64,000 bases of DNA from an uncultured Oscillospiraceae bacterium (GTDB lineage: Bacteria > Bacillota > Clostridia > Oscillospirales > Oscillospiraceae). The stretch spans positions 16,671-80,670 of the forward strand of contig CALXFT010000001.1 in assembly GCA_944387635.1 (NCBI GenBank), read 5' to 3'. The notes beneath the pieces are model-generated. The model saw only the letters and a list, made by a program, of their open reading frames with translations. It ran no database searches and was not told the DNA's origin. Position numbers and translations under genes: made by a program. Positions 1 to 7,474 of this stretch are shown here, in pieces (the stretch's first letter is position 1; each line of letters starts with the position of its first letter).

Positions 1-205
1 CCTGGAACGCGCCTTTGACCGGCACGGGGAAGTCCTCGACCTTATCCACCCGCAGATGGCCGCGGATGGTGAGCCGCTGAGACATGGCGCTGCACTGATG
101 GGCAGGAGCGACGACCCATACGTCGCCCAGCTCCATGGCGGCTTTTGCCAGAAGGGCAAGGCCCGGGGCGTGGATGGAATCGTCGTTGGTGACCAGTATG
201 TTCAT
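1..205 (-). CDS. surE: 5'/3'-nucleotidase SurE (3' end cut by window edge)
   Basis: The minus-strand frame starting with ATG at 205 reads MNILVTNDDSIHAPG and continues open to base 1, so only the first 68 residues are present. The N-terminal NDD motif (Asp8-Asp9) followed by APG is the metal-binding signature of SurE, a divalent-cation-dependent nucleoside monophosphate phosphatase. A GAAAGGA ribosome site lies just upstream. One difference from the usual NDDGIxAPG is Ser in place of Gly after the Asp pair. Repeat copy A begins 23 bases upstream of the start codon, so the surE promoter must lie within or beyond it. Confidence 0.88.
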   Translation of the reverse strand, partial: MNILVTNDDSIHAPGLALLAKAAMELGDVWVVAPAHQCSAMSQRLTIRGHLRVDKVEDFPVPVKGAFQ

Positions 206-228
206 AGACGGGCGGTCCTTTCTGTATC

Positions 229-354
229 TATGGAAGCTCTGATGAAATCGGCAAGAGCGGATGCCGGGAGATTTTAAACCAGCCGAAAGTTCAAAAAGAG
301 GAGGAATCCTGTATGCATTTCCCACTTTTTCAGCTGCGCGTCAGAGATTCCCTA
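229..354 (+). repeat. TA-flanked inverted-terminal repeat element, copy A (126 bp)
   Basis: This stretch starts TATGGAAGCTCTGA and ends TCAGAGATTCCCTA, so its ends are 14-bp imperfect inverted repeats (12 of 14 match) with TA at both extremities. It matches the reverse complement of 5586-5752 over about 108 bases at roughly 88% by eye, then lacks about 40 internal bases. It contains a perfect ribosome site (GAGGAGGA) followed by ATG at 313 and a 23-codon frame (MHFPLFQLRV...) that runs out of the element to 384. The structure suggests a MITE mobilised by a Tc1/mariner- or IS630-type transposase; that class is inferred. Confidence 0.75.
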
Positions 355-400
355 TATTGGCGCGTGGCAGAGGTCCTGGCCTGATGCCTGGAAGGGACGG

Positions 401-1411
401 TTACAGCAGGGGGATTCCGGCCTTCTCACAGGCTGTCATGGTTTCCCGGTCCCAGATGCTGGACTGGACCTCGCCGATGTGGGCGCAGCCCATCATGAGC
501 ATGGCAAGCCGGGACTGGCCGATGCCGCCTCCGATGGTCAGGGGCAGTTCGTCGTTGAGAAGCATTTGGTGGAAGGGAAGCTCCCGGCGGTAATCGCAGC
601 CGGCTTCGGTGAGCTGACGGTCCAGGGCGGCGGCGTCTACCCGGATGCCCATGGAGGACACTTCCAGAGCCCGGTCCAGAACATCGTCCCAGAAGAAGAT
701 GTCGCAGTTCAGGCTCCAGTCGTCATAGTCCGGGGCCCGGCCGTCGTGGGGCTTTCCGGAGCGCAGCTTCCGGCCGATCTGCATGACGCAGGCGGTCTTG
801 TGCTGGCGGACGTAGGCATTCTCCCGCTGGGAACCGGTCTCCAGCTCAGGGTACTTGTTCTCCAGTTCCTGGGAGGTGATGAAGCTGACCTCCCGGCAAA
901 GCTCCACCCGCAGCTGAGGGAAACGGACATGGAGCCGGTCGTTGGTGTCGCAGATGGCCCGGACGATGGCCCGGACGATGAGCTTCAGATACTCGCTGTT
1001 CCGGTTCTCCTGGGTGATTACCTTTTCCCAGTCCCACTGGTCTACGTAGATCGAATGGATGTTGTCCAGTTCCTCGTCCCGGCGGATGGCGTTCATATCG
1101 GTGTACAGGCCGTTGCCGATGGTGAAGTTGTAGCGCTTCAGAGCCAGCCGCTTCCACTTGGCCAGAGAGTGGACCACCTGGGCGTCTACGCCGACGGCGG
1201 GTACGTCAAAGGAGACGGGCCGCTCATAGCCGTTCAGATCGTCGTTCAGTCCGGAATCACCGGTGACGAACAGGGGAGCGGAGACCCGCTTCAGGTTCAG
1301 GGCCTTGGAAAACTCCTCCTGAAAGGTCTCCTTAATATAGGCAATGGCCCGCTGGGTGTCATAAGCGTCCAGAGAAGGACGGTAGTCCTGAGGGATGTAG
1401 ATCTTGTTCAT
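401..1411 (-). CDS. asnA: aspartate--ammonia ligase (asparagine synthetase A)
   Basis: The 336-residue product matches the AsnA family in length. It carries the class II synthetase-like C-terminal motif LTIGGGIGQSRLAMLMMG and the internal ATP/aspartate region around KYNFTIGNGLYTDMNAIRRDE. AsnA makes asparagine from aspartate and free ammonia with ATP cleavage to AMP. ATG at 1411 is preferred over upstream in-frame ATGs because GGAAAGG precedes it and the family starts near MNKIYIPQ. A promoter (TTGATT-16-TACAAT) lies at 1452-1479. The gene is monocistronic and followed by repeat copy A. Confidence 0.95.
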   Translation of the reverse strand: MNKIYIPQDYRPSLDAYDTQRAIAYIKETFQEEFSKALNLKRVSAPLFVTGDSGLNDDLNGYERPVSFDVPAVGVDAQVVHSLAKWKRLALKRYNFTIGNGLYTDMNAIRRDEELDNIHSIYVDQWDWEKVITQENRNSEYLKLIVRAIVRAICDTNDRLHVRFPQLRVELCREVSFITSQELENKYPELETGSQRENAYVRQHKTACVMQIGRKLRSGKPHDGRAPDYDDWSLNCDIFFWDDVLDRALEVSSMGIRVDAAALDRQLTEAGCDYRRELPFHQMLLNDELPLTIGGGIGQSRLAMLMMGCAHIGEVQSSIWDRETMTACEKAGIPLL

Positions 1412-1451
1412 AGTGCCGACAACCTTTCCGATGATGAGTATCATGTCATCT

Positions 1452-1479
1452 ATTGTATTCAGAATTTCCAGAAAATCAA
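1452..1479 (-). promoter_or_regulatory. asnA promoter
   Basis: On the minus strand TTGATT (1479-1474) is separated by 16 bases from TACAAT (1457-1452), 41 bases upstream of the asnA start. It directly follows the terminator of the upstream hydrolase gene. Confidence 0.5.
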
Positions 1480-1485
1480 GTAAAA

Positions 1486-1520
1486 CCTGAAAAGGTCTGC
1501 TCCGGGCAGACCTTTTCAGG
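1486..1520 (-). terminator. Rho-independent terminator after the alpha/beta hydrolase gene
   Basis: A perfect 15-bp stem (1486-1500 pairing with 1506-1520, loop TCCGG) overlaps the stop codon of the hydrolase gene. On the minus strand it is followed by TTTTACTTGATTTT. Confidence 0.85.
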
Positions 1521-2466
1521 GGATATCCGCTGCTTCGTCCTCATCCAGGGCGCGGCTGACAAATTCCGAGACCAGACGCTGATAGCGGTCCGGGTTCGAC
1601 GGAAGGCTGAGTCCGTGGCCGGCGTTTGGAAACGTAAAGTATCGCACACGCTGGGGATTGGCCCGGCAGATCTGCTCGCTCATCTGGCAGGGGACGAAAC
1701 GGTCAGCCTGGCCGTGGAGCAGAAGAATGGGGGTCTGGGTGTCTGTCACCGCGCGGCAGGCGTCGGTCTCCTGAACGTCGAAGCCCCCGTAGACCCTGGC
1801 CCCCAATTTAACAAAGGGCCAGATGAGCTTGGGGGCGTAGCCCCAGTGTTCCGCTACCCGCAGGATGATGTCCTTCGGGGCGCTGTAGGGGCAGTCGGCG
1901 ACGATCCCTTTGACAGCGGCGGGAAGTCCCAGGTCCGAGGCCATGAGCACAGTGGAGGCCCCCATGGAGACGCCGTATAGAAAGATTTTGGTATCCGGAC
2001 CGAAGCGGTCCAGGGCGTATTCGATCCAGCTCATGACATCCCAGCGTTCCCGAATGCCAAAGGCGATGGTGTGGCCCTCGCTTTTTCCGTGAGCCCGCTG
2101 ATCGGCAAGCAGCAGATTGTGCCCCAGCTGGCGGCTCAGCTCCGCCCCTCCGCAGAAATCCAGCCAGGGACTGCTTCGGTAGCCGTGGAAGCAGATGTCC
2201 AAGGGCGCGCCGTCCTGCTGGTGGTAGTATCGTCCCCAGAGCTTCAGGCCCTCCTGGGAGCGGATACACACGGACTCACAGGGGCGGCTTCGCAGCAGGT
2301 CACAGGCCATGCGGACATAGTCCTGGTAAGGATCGAAACGCGGGCGCTCCAGGTCCGGGACCTCGTCGGAATCGGAGCCGGAGGCGAAGAAGGCTTTGCG
2401 GTAGGCGTAATAACTGACGCCCAGAACGGCAGCCAGAAGAACGCACAGGAGCATGAGAAAGAGCAT
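1516..2466 (-). CDS. membrane-anchored alpha/beta hydrolase
   Basis: The 316-residue protein begins with one hydrophobic segment (about residues 2-22) that would anchor it in the membrane. An alpha/beta-hydrolase domain follows. The nucleophile elbow is GVSMG, the acid is likely the Asp in LLHGQADRFVP, and the catalytic His is in NAGHGLS, giving a complete Ser-Asp-His triad. The HGYRSS segment supplies the oxyanion strand. This resembles YqkD/Bem46-type hydrolases; the substrate is unknown. It starts one base after the stop codon of the HAD gene, so the two are co-transcribed. Confidence 0.85.
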   Translation of the reverse strand: MLFLMLLCVLLAAVLGVSYYAYRKAFFASGSDSDEVPDLERPRFDPYQDYVRMACDLLRSRPCESVCIRSQEGLKLWGRYYHQQDGAPLDICFHGYRSSPWLDFCGGAELSRQLGHNLLLADQRAHGKSEGHTIAFGIRERWDVMSWIEYALDRFGPDTKIFLYGVSMGASTVLMASDLGLPAAVKGIVADCPYSAPKDIILRVAEHWGYAPKLIWPFVKLGARVYGGFDVQETDACRAVTDTQTPILLLHGQADRFVPCQMSEQICRANPQRVRYFTFPNAGHGLSLPSNPDRYQRLVSEFVSRALDEDEAADIP

Positions 2467-2467
2467 C

Positions 2468-3172
2468 TTACAGATCCCGGATATATTCCAGCAGCTCCGG
2501 GAAACTGCCGTGGGGGTAGGCGGAGATGTCCTTCTGCTCCCGATTGATCAGACAATCGGTCAGCAGGAAGACCCGCATACCCAGGGTTTCGGCGATCATA
2601 TCCTCGCCTACGTCGTTGCCGACCATGAGGCAGCGGTCCGGCGATACTTCCAGCTTACCCAGAATTTCCCGGTAATAATCCACATTGGGCTTGCAGAACC
2701 GGGAATTTTCGTAGGTGGTGACCAGTTCGAAAACCTCCGGCTCCAGGCCCGCCCACCGGATGCGGCTGCGGGTGGCCACGGAGGGGAACAGGGGATTGGT
2801 GGCCAGGGCGACCCGGAATCCCATGGCTTTGATCTGCCCTATGGCCTCGGCGGCTCTGGGATCAAAGCCGCAGGAGGACCGGGCCTGCTGGAAGTCCACA
2901 CGATAGAACTCATCCAGCAAAGGCTTGTCATTCAGGACATCTTCTCCCAGGATTCCGGCGAAGACCTTCCAGAAAACCGCCTCGTTCAGGGCGCTGCCGT
3001 CGTTTTTGACCATGGCGCCGGTGCCGGCCCAGAGCGCCCGGATCAGCTGCTCGCTTTGGTAGCCGTAGGGGGCCATTTTTTGGGCCAGAAGCCCCAAATA
3101 GCTTTTAACGAAAACCTCCTGGTCCATGGGGAGCAGGGTGCCGTCTAAATCGAAGAGAATGGTGGTGATCAT
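2468..3172 (-). CDS. HAD-family hydrolase
   Basis: The 234-residue protein starts with LFDLDGTLL, the HAD motif I with nucleophile Asp. Motif II is in ATNP, the conserved Lys lies in FCKPNVDYY, and motif III is MVGNDVGEDMIA. A cap domain separates motifs I and II, as in small-molecule phosphatases of the phosphoglycolate phosphatase/YjjG group. The exact substrate cannot be read from sequence. GAGGT sits upstream of the ATG, and the gene leads a two-gene operon with the downstream hydrolase. Confidence 0.85.
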   Translation of the reverse strand: MITTILFDLDGTLLPMDQEVFVKSYLGLLAQKMAPYGYQSEQLIRALWAGTGAMVKNDGSALNEAVFWKVFAGILGEDVLNDKPLLDEFYRVDFQQARSSCGFDPRAAEAIGQIKAMGFRVALATNPLFPSVATRSRIRWAGLEPEVFELVTTYENSRFCKPNVDYYREILGKLEVSPDRCLMVGNDVGEDMIAETLGMRVFLLTDCLINREQKDISAYPHGSFPELLEYIRDL

Positions 3173-3208
3173 GCTGTACCTCGCGTTATTTAGGATGGTA
3201 CCATTTTA

Positions 3209-3250
3209 TTTGTTCCGCCCTCCTTTTTCAACGGGGGAGGGCGGAACAAA
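3209..3250. terminator. GC-rich hairpin between metA and the HAD gene
   Basis: A perfect 15-bp stem (3209-3223 pairing with 3236-3250) with a 12-base loop lies downstream of metA. Neither side carries a clear T-run, so it may be a weak terminator or an mRNA-stabilising 3' hairpin for metA. Confidence 0.5.
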
Positions 3251-3323
3251 TTGTAAATTTTCAGACTATTTCTTGATGAAAGTTATGAATTTCAATCAAG
3301 AGGACACGGCTTTGCGGCGCTGC

Positions 3324-4259
3324 CTACCTGGGGGTGGATTCCCGGCCCACCGCCATAATGTCATAGGGTGTGGTCTGGTAGACGAAGTAGTTCAGCCAGT
3401 TGCTGAACAGCAGGTTGGCGTGGCCCCGCCAGCGGACTATGGGGGGCTGGGTATCGTCGTCGTTGGGATAGTAGTTTACGGGAACGCAGATGGGCAGTCC
3501 CAGGTTCTTATCCCGCAGGTATTCCCGTTCCAGGGTGTCCGCGTCGTACTCAGAGTGGCCGGTGATGAAGATCTGGCGCCCCTCCTTGTTCATGACCGCG
3601 TAGACCCCCGCTTCTTCCGAGGAGGCCAGGATCTTCAGACCCGGAATCTTTTCAATGTCCGACCGGTCGATGGTGGTGTGCCGGGAGTGGGGAACCCAGA
3701 ACTCGTCGTCAAAGCCCCGAAGAAGGATGGCCCGCTTGTAGTCGGCCCGGTGAGGGTAGACGCCGAAGAGCTTCTCAGACAGGCCCCGCTTCTGGACGCC
3801 GTAGTGGTAGTACAGTCCGGCCTGGGCGCCCCAGCAGATGTGGAAGGTGGAGTGGACGTGGGTCTTGCTCCACTCCATGATCCGGCAGAGCTCCGGCCAG
3901 TAGTCCACGCTTTCGAAGGGCATCTGCTCCACCGGCGCGCCGGTGATGACCATGCCGTCAAACTTCCGGTCCTCCAGCTCGTCAAAGGTCTTGTAGAAGG
4001 TCAGCAGGTGCTCCTGGGGAGTATTTTTGGACCGGTGGGAGGAAACCATCATCAGTTCCAGGTGGACCTGCAAGGGGGTGTTGCCCAGCAGCCGGCTCAA
4101 CTGAGTCTCGGTGACGATTTTGGTGGGCATCAGGTTCAGCAGAACAATTTCCAGAGGGCGGATGTGCTGAGTCTGCGCCCGGGTCTGCTTCATGACGAAA
4201 ATATTCTCTTGCAGAAGGGTTTCCGCCGCGGGAAGGTCGTTGGGAATTTGAATGGGCAA
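3324..4259 (-). CDS. metA: homoserine O-acetyltransferase (MetA family)
   Basis: The 311-residue MetA-family acyltransferase shows the nucleophile Cys142 in [13 protein letters not shown] and the His235/Glu237 pair in GHSEYD. Position 111 is Glu (GAPVEQ). In this family Glu111 is associated with acetyl-CoA use and Gly111 with succinyl-CoA, so the product should be O-acetylhomoserine despite frequent annotation as a succinyltransferase. That fits the adjacent O-acetylhomoserine sulfhydrylase. The start is TTG at 4259, supported by AGGAGG seven bases upstream. It follows metY after 15 bases in one operon. Confidence 0.93.
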   Translation of the reverse strand: MPIQIPNDLPAAETLLQENIFVMKQTRAQTQHIRPLEIVLLNLMPTKIVTETQLSRLLGNTPLQVHLELMMVSSHRSKNTPQEHLLTFYKTFDELEDRKFDGMVITGAPVEQMPFESVDYWPELCRIMEWSKTHVHSTFHICWGAQAGLYYHYGVQKRGLSEKLFGVYPHRADYKRAILLRGFDDEFWVPHSRHTTIDRSDIEKIPGLKILASSEEAGVYAVMNKEGRQIFITGHSEYDADTLEREYLRDKNLGLPICVPVNYYPNDDDTQPPIVRWRGHANLLFSNWLNYFVYQTTPYDIMAVGRESTPR

Positions 4260-4274
4260 GGTGGTTCCTCCTGG

Positions 4275-5561
4275 TCAGACGGATTCCAGGGCCTGGGCAA
4301 TGTCCTCGATCAGATCCTGGGCATTTTCCAGACCGCAGCTCAAACGGATCAGATCCGCGCCCACACCGGCGGCGGTCAGTTCCTCGTCGGTCATCTGCCG
4401 GTGGGTGGAGCTGGCGGGGTGGAGACAGCAGGTCCGGGAGTCGGCCACGTGGGTCTCAATGGCGCCTAGCTTCAGGTGCTTCATAAAGGTCTCCGCCGCC
4501 TTCCGGCCGCCGTGGAGGCCGAAGGAGATGACGCCGCAGGAGCCGTTGGGCAGGTATTTTTGGGCCAGGTCGTAGTATTTGCTGCCTTTCAGGCCGCTGT
4601 ACATAACCCAGCTGACCTTCTTATGGCCGCTGAGATACTCCGCGATTGCCTGGGCGTTGGCACAGTGCTGCCGCATGCGCATGGGCAGGCTTTCCAGTCC
4701 CAGGTTCAGCAGGTACGCGTTCTGGGGAGACTGGACGCAGCCTAAGTCCCGCATGAGCTGGGCGGTGCATTTGGTGATGAAGGCGCCCCCGGGGCCGAAT
4801 CGCTCCGTATAGGTGACGCCGTGGTAGCTCTCGTCCGGGGTACACAGGCCGGGGAACTTCTCGGGATACCCGGTCCAGTCGAAGTTTCCGCTGTCTACGA
4901 TTACGCCGCCCAGGGTGGCCCCGTGGCCGTCCATGTACTTGGTGGTGGAGTGGGTGACGATGTCCGCGCCCCACTGAATGGGGCGGCAGTTGACGGGGGT
5001 GGCGAAGGTGTTGTCCACGATCAGAGGGACTCCGTGGCTGTGAGCGGCCCGGGCAAACTTTTCAATGTCCAGGACCACCAGGGATGGATTGGCGATGGTC
5101 TCGCCGAAGACCGCCTTGGTGTTGGGCCGGAAGGCGGCGTTCAACTCCTCCTCGGTGCAGTCCGGGTCGATGAAGGTGGTCTCCAGCCCCATCCGCTTCA
5201 TGGTTACGGCAAAAAGGTTGTAGCTTCCGCCGTAGATGGCGGAGCTGGCCACGATGTGGTCGCCGCAGCCGGCGATGTTGAAGATGGTCATAAAGGTGGC
5301 GGCCTGGCCGGAGCCGGTAAGCATGGCGGCGCTGCCGCCCTCCAGGGCGCAGATCTTCCGGGCTACGGCGTCACAGGTGGGGTTTGCCAGCCGGGAATAG
5401 AAGTAGCCGTCGGCCTCCAGGTCGAACAGCTTCCCCATATCTTCGGAGGTGTCATATTTGAAAGTGGTGCTCTGAATGATGGGCAGCTGCCGGGGTTCGC
5501 CGTTGCCGGGAACGTAGCCTGCCTGGATGCACAGGGTCTCGGTACGCAGTTTGGAATCCAT
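4275..5561 (-). CDS. metY: O-acetylhomoserine sulfhydrylase
   Basis: The 428-residue PLP enzyme of the Cys/Met metabolism family has the Schiff-base Lys in HSTTKYMDGHG, the cofactor-stacking region YSRLANPT and the C-terminal phosphate-binding LSCGLE segment. It converts O-acetylhomoserine and sulfide to homocysteine. ATG at 5561 is chosen over the upstream GTG because GAGGTGAT lies just before it. It heads a metY-metA operon whose approximately 255-base leader, from a promoter at 5823-5851, contains repeat copy B. No SAM riboswitch was recognised in that leader. Confidence 0.94.
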   Translation of the reverse strand: MDSKLRTETLCIQAGYVPGNGEPRQLPIIQSTTFKYDTSEDMGKLFDLEADGYFYSRLANPTCDAVARKICALEGGSAAMLTGSGQAATFMTIFNIAGCGDHIVASSAIYGGSYNLFAVTMKRMGLETTFIDPDCTEEELNAAFRPNTKAVFGETIANPSLVVLDIEKFARAAHSHGVPLIVDNTFATPVNCRPIQWGADIVTHSTTKYMDGHGATLGGVIVDSGNFDWTGYPEKFPGLCTPDESYHGVTYTERFGPGGAFITKCTAQLMRDLGCVQSPQNAYLLNLGLESLPMRMRQHCANAQAIAEYLSGHKKVSWVMYSGLKGSKYYDLAQKYLPNGSCGVISFGLHGGRKAAETFMKHLKLGAIETHVADSRTCCLHPASSTHRQMTDEELTAAGVGADLIRLSCGLENAQDLIEDIAQALESV

Positions 5562-5584
5562 GGAAATCACCTCATCTTAATTAG

Positions 5585-5668
5585 CTAAGGAATCTCTGAA
5601 TCAATCGTCTTCGGCGGAATGCCGGATTTTTTGCCCCATCCGTGCAGTTTAAAAAGCGGGAAATACAT
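5585..5668 (-). CDS. 27-codon mini-ORF inside repeat copy B
   Basis: On the minus strand GGAGGA is followed eight bases later by ATG at 5668 and a frame starting MYFPLFKLHGWG that ends with TAG at 5587-5585, coinciding with the TA end of the repeat. It lies in the metY leader, ahead of metY. Copy A has a related start (MHFPLFQL). Translation is plausible from the ribosome site but unproven. The peptide has no run of Met codons, so a methionine leader-peptide role is not indicated. Confidence 0.35.
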   Translation of the reverse strand: MYFPLFKLHGWGKKSGIPPKTIDSEIP

Positions 5669-5752
5669 ACAGTATTCCTCCACTTTTTAAACTTTCGGCT
5701 GTGCCAAAATCTCTCGGCATCCGCTCTTGCCGATTTCATCAGAGCTTCCCTA
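5586..5752 (-). repeat. TA-flanked inverted-terminal repeat element, copy B (167 bp)
   Basis: The plus strand starts TAAGGAATCTCTGA and ends TCAGAGCTTCCCTA, with TA at both ends and imperfect inverted termini (12 of 14). Read on the minus strand it is the full-length relative of copy A and carries the same ribosome site plus ATG. It lies between the metY promoter and the metY start, so it forms most of the mRNA leader. The two copies are in opposite orientation and bracket 401-5561. Confidence 0.78.
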
Positions 5753-5822
5753 AAATCCGGCGTTCTGCCTGTCCGCCGTTGACAGAAGGAACGGGGGCGG
5801 GGCAGAGAAGGACTTTTGATAT

Positions 5823-5851
5823 ATTGTAACCATCCTGGGGGATTTTGTCAA
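5823..5851 (-). promoter_or_regulatory. metY-metA promoter
   Basis: On the minus strand TTGACA (5851-5846) and TACAAT (5828-5823) are separated by exactly 17 bases. This predicts a start near 5816 and a leader of about 255 bases to metY. The rest of the gene-free stretch 5562-6088 holds repeat copy B and, on the plus strand, the citrate synthase promoter. Confidence 0.75.
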
Positions 5852-6012
5852 CAAAAGCCCGAGACGGTCCGTTCCGCCCCATGGGAAACCGGAGCTGGAA
5901 AAGCGGAGCGCGCGGACGGGGATGGCCTGGGTCCCGGAGTTCTTTGGAGAATATGACGAAAAATACGTCCGCTGAACAGGAACATTTGTCTGCATGAGGC
6001 GACCTGTTTCTG

Positions 6013-6064
6013 TTGACTTCGAGGATGAATTTGCGTATAATTGTATACATCGATGCAATTATAC
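6013..6064 (+). promoter_or_regulatory. citrate synthase operon promoter with overlapping palindromic operator
   Basis: TTGACT (6013-6018), 17 bases, TATAAT (6036-6041) form a strong promoter. Overlapping the -10 element and start site is the inverted repeat GTATAATTG (6035-6043) / CAATTATAC (6056-6064), separated by 12 bases. The position suits a repressor. The GntR-family regulator encoded as the second gene of the operon is the obvious candidate (inference). Confidence 0.75.
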
Positions 6065-6088
6065 ACCACCCGCGAAAGGAGACGCCTT

Positions 6089-7462
6089 ATGTTAGAAATT
6101 TCCCCCAAGACCAACCTGCTGGAAAAGCGCTCGTACAAATACTCTTTGCAGGATGTGGCAGAGCCGAACTTACAGCGGGATATCTATTCCTACGGAACCA
6201 TCCCCAAGGTGGCCTTCAACCACCGGCGGGTCCCCATGTCCATGCCGGAGGAGATCTGGATTACCGACACCTCTCTGCGGGACGGGCAGCAGTCTGTGGA
6301 GCCTTACAGCGTAGATCAGATTGTGAAGATCTACCAGCTGCTGAACAAGCTGGGAGGCCCCTACGGGATCATCCGACAGACGGAATTCTTTATCTACAGC
6401 AAGAAGGACCGGGAGGCCCTGGAAAAATGCATGGCTCTGGACCTGAAGTTCCCGGAGATCACCAGCTGGATCCGGGCCAGCAAGCAGGACTTCAAGCTGG
6501 TCAAGGATCTGGGCATCCGGGAGACCGGCATTCTGGTGTCCTGCTCGGACTATCATATCTTCAAGAAGATGAAAATGACCCGGAAGCAGTGTATGGACTA
6601 CTATTTGGGGACCATCAAGGACGCCTTTGACGCCGGTGTGATCCCCCGGTGCCATCTGGAGGACATCACCCGGGCGGACTTCTACGGCTTTGTGGTACCC
6701 TTTGTCAATGAGATCCAGGCTCTGAGCCGGGAGGCGGGGATTCCGGTGAAGATCCGGGCCTGCGACACCATGGGTTATGGCATCCCTTATACCGAGGCGG
6801 CCCTGCCCCGAAGCGTGGCGGGCATCGTCTACGGCTTGCAGCACTACTCCGATGTACCCAGCGAGTGCTTGGAGTGGCACGGCCACAACGACTTCTACAA
6901 GGGCGTGGCCAACGCCGCCACGGCATGGCTCTACGGCGCCTGCGCGGTGAACTGCTCGCTGCTGGGCATCGGAGAGCGCACGGGCAACGTGCCTCTGGAG
7001 GCCATGGTCTTTGAGTATGCCTCCTTGCGGGGATCTCTGGACGGCATGGATACCACGGTGATCACAGAGATCGCGGAGTTCTTCAAGCATGAGATTGGCT
7101 ACAACATCCCGCCTATGACCCCCTTCGTCGGTTCCGCGTTCAACGTCACCCGAGCCGGGGTCCACGCCGACGGGCTTATGAAGGACGAGGAGATCTACAC
7201 CATCTTCGACACGAAAAAGATCCTGAACCGGCCTGCCACAGTGCAGATCAGCAAGACCTCGGGCCTGGCGGGCGTTGCCTACTGGATCAACCAGAACTAC
7301 GGCCTGGAAGGGGAGGAGAAGCTGGACAAGCAGTCGGATCTGGTGATCGACTTGAAAGCGTGGGTGGACCGACAGTATGAGGACGGCCGTCAGACCACCA
7401 TGACCGACCATGAGCTGGAAGCGAAGATCGCCGAGCTCGCCCCCGGACTGTATCGCAGATAA
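6089..7462 (+). CDS. Re-type citrate synthase (isopropylmalate synthase-like fold)
   Basis: The 457-residue protein belongs to the DRE-TIM metallolyase / HMGL-like superfamily. It shows the DxSLRDGQQ motif near residue 58 and the metal-binding HGHND motif, followed by NCSLLGIGERTGN. By sequence alone it could be called isopropylmalate or homocitrate synthase. The next genes are a regulator, aconitase and isocitrate dehydrogenase, which point to the oxygen-sensitive Re-citrate synthase known from Clostridium kluyveri, condensing acetyl-CoA and oxaloacetate. ATG at 6089 follows AAAGGAG. No classical gltA-type enzyme is visible in the window. Confidence 0.82.
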   Translation: MLEISPKTNLLEKRSYKYSLQDVAEPNLQRDIYSYGTIPKVAFNHRRVPMSMPEEIWITDTSLRDGQQSVEPYSVDQIVKIYQLLNKLGGPYGIIRQTEFFIYSKKDREALEKCMALDLKFPEITSWIRASKQDFKLVKDLGIRETGILVSCSDYHIFKKMKMTRKQCMDYYLGTIKDAFDAGVIPRCHLEDITRADFYGFVVPFVNEIQALSREAGIPVKIRACDTMGYGIPYTEAALPRSVAGIVYGLQHYSDVPSECLEWHGHNDFYKGVANAATAWLYGACAVNCSLLGIGERTGNVPLEAMVFEYASLRGSLDGMDTTVITEIAEFFKHEIGYNIPPMTPFVGSAFNVTRAGVHADGLMKDEEIYTIFDTKKILNRPATVQISKTSGLAGVAYWINQNYGLEGEEKLDKQSDLVIDLKAWVDRQYEDGRQTTMTDHELEAKIAELAPGLYRR

Positions 7463-7474
7463 GGAGCGTTGTTT

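Noticed and set aside
479-1483. Long plus-strand open frame opposite asnA
   Set aside because: It is an antisense shadow of a complete AsnA gene; the composition (Gly/Val/Asp-rich) is typical of GC-rich complementary frames and no ribosome site or family is visible.
5562-5822. Possible S-box (SAM riboswitch) in the metY leader
   Set aside because: I looked for the conserved S-box cores and found none; most of the leader is the repeat element.
5739-6138. Several minus-strand frames of about 100 codons upstream of the citrate synthase gene
   Set aside because: They cover two promoters and a repeat, have no ribosome sites and resemble no family.
6089-7462. Isopropylmalate or homocitrate synthase identity for the first cassette gene
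   Set aside because: Sequence motifs alone allow it, but adjacency to aconitase and isocitrate dehydrogenase, rather than leuCD/leuB, favours Re-citrate synthase.
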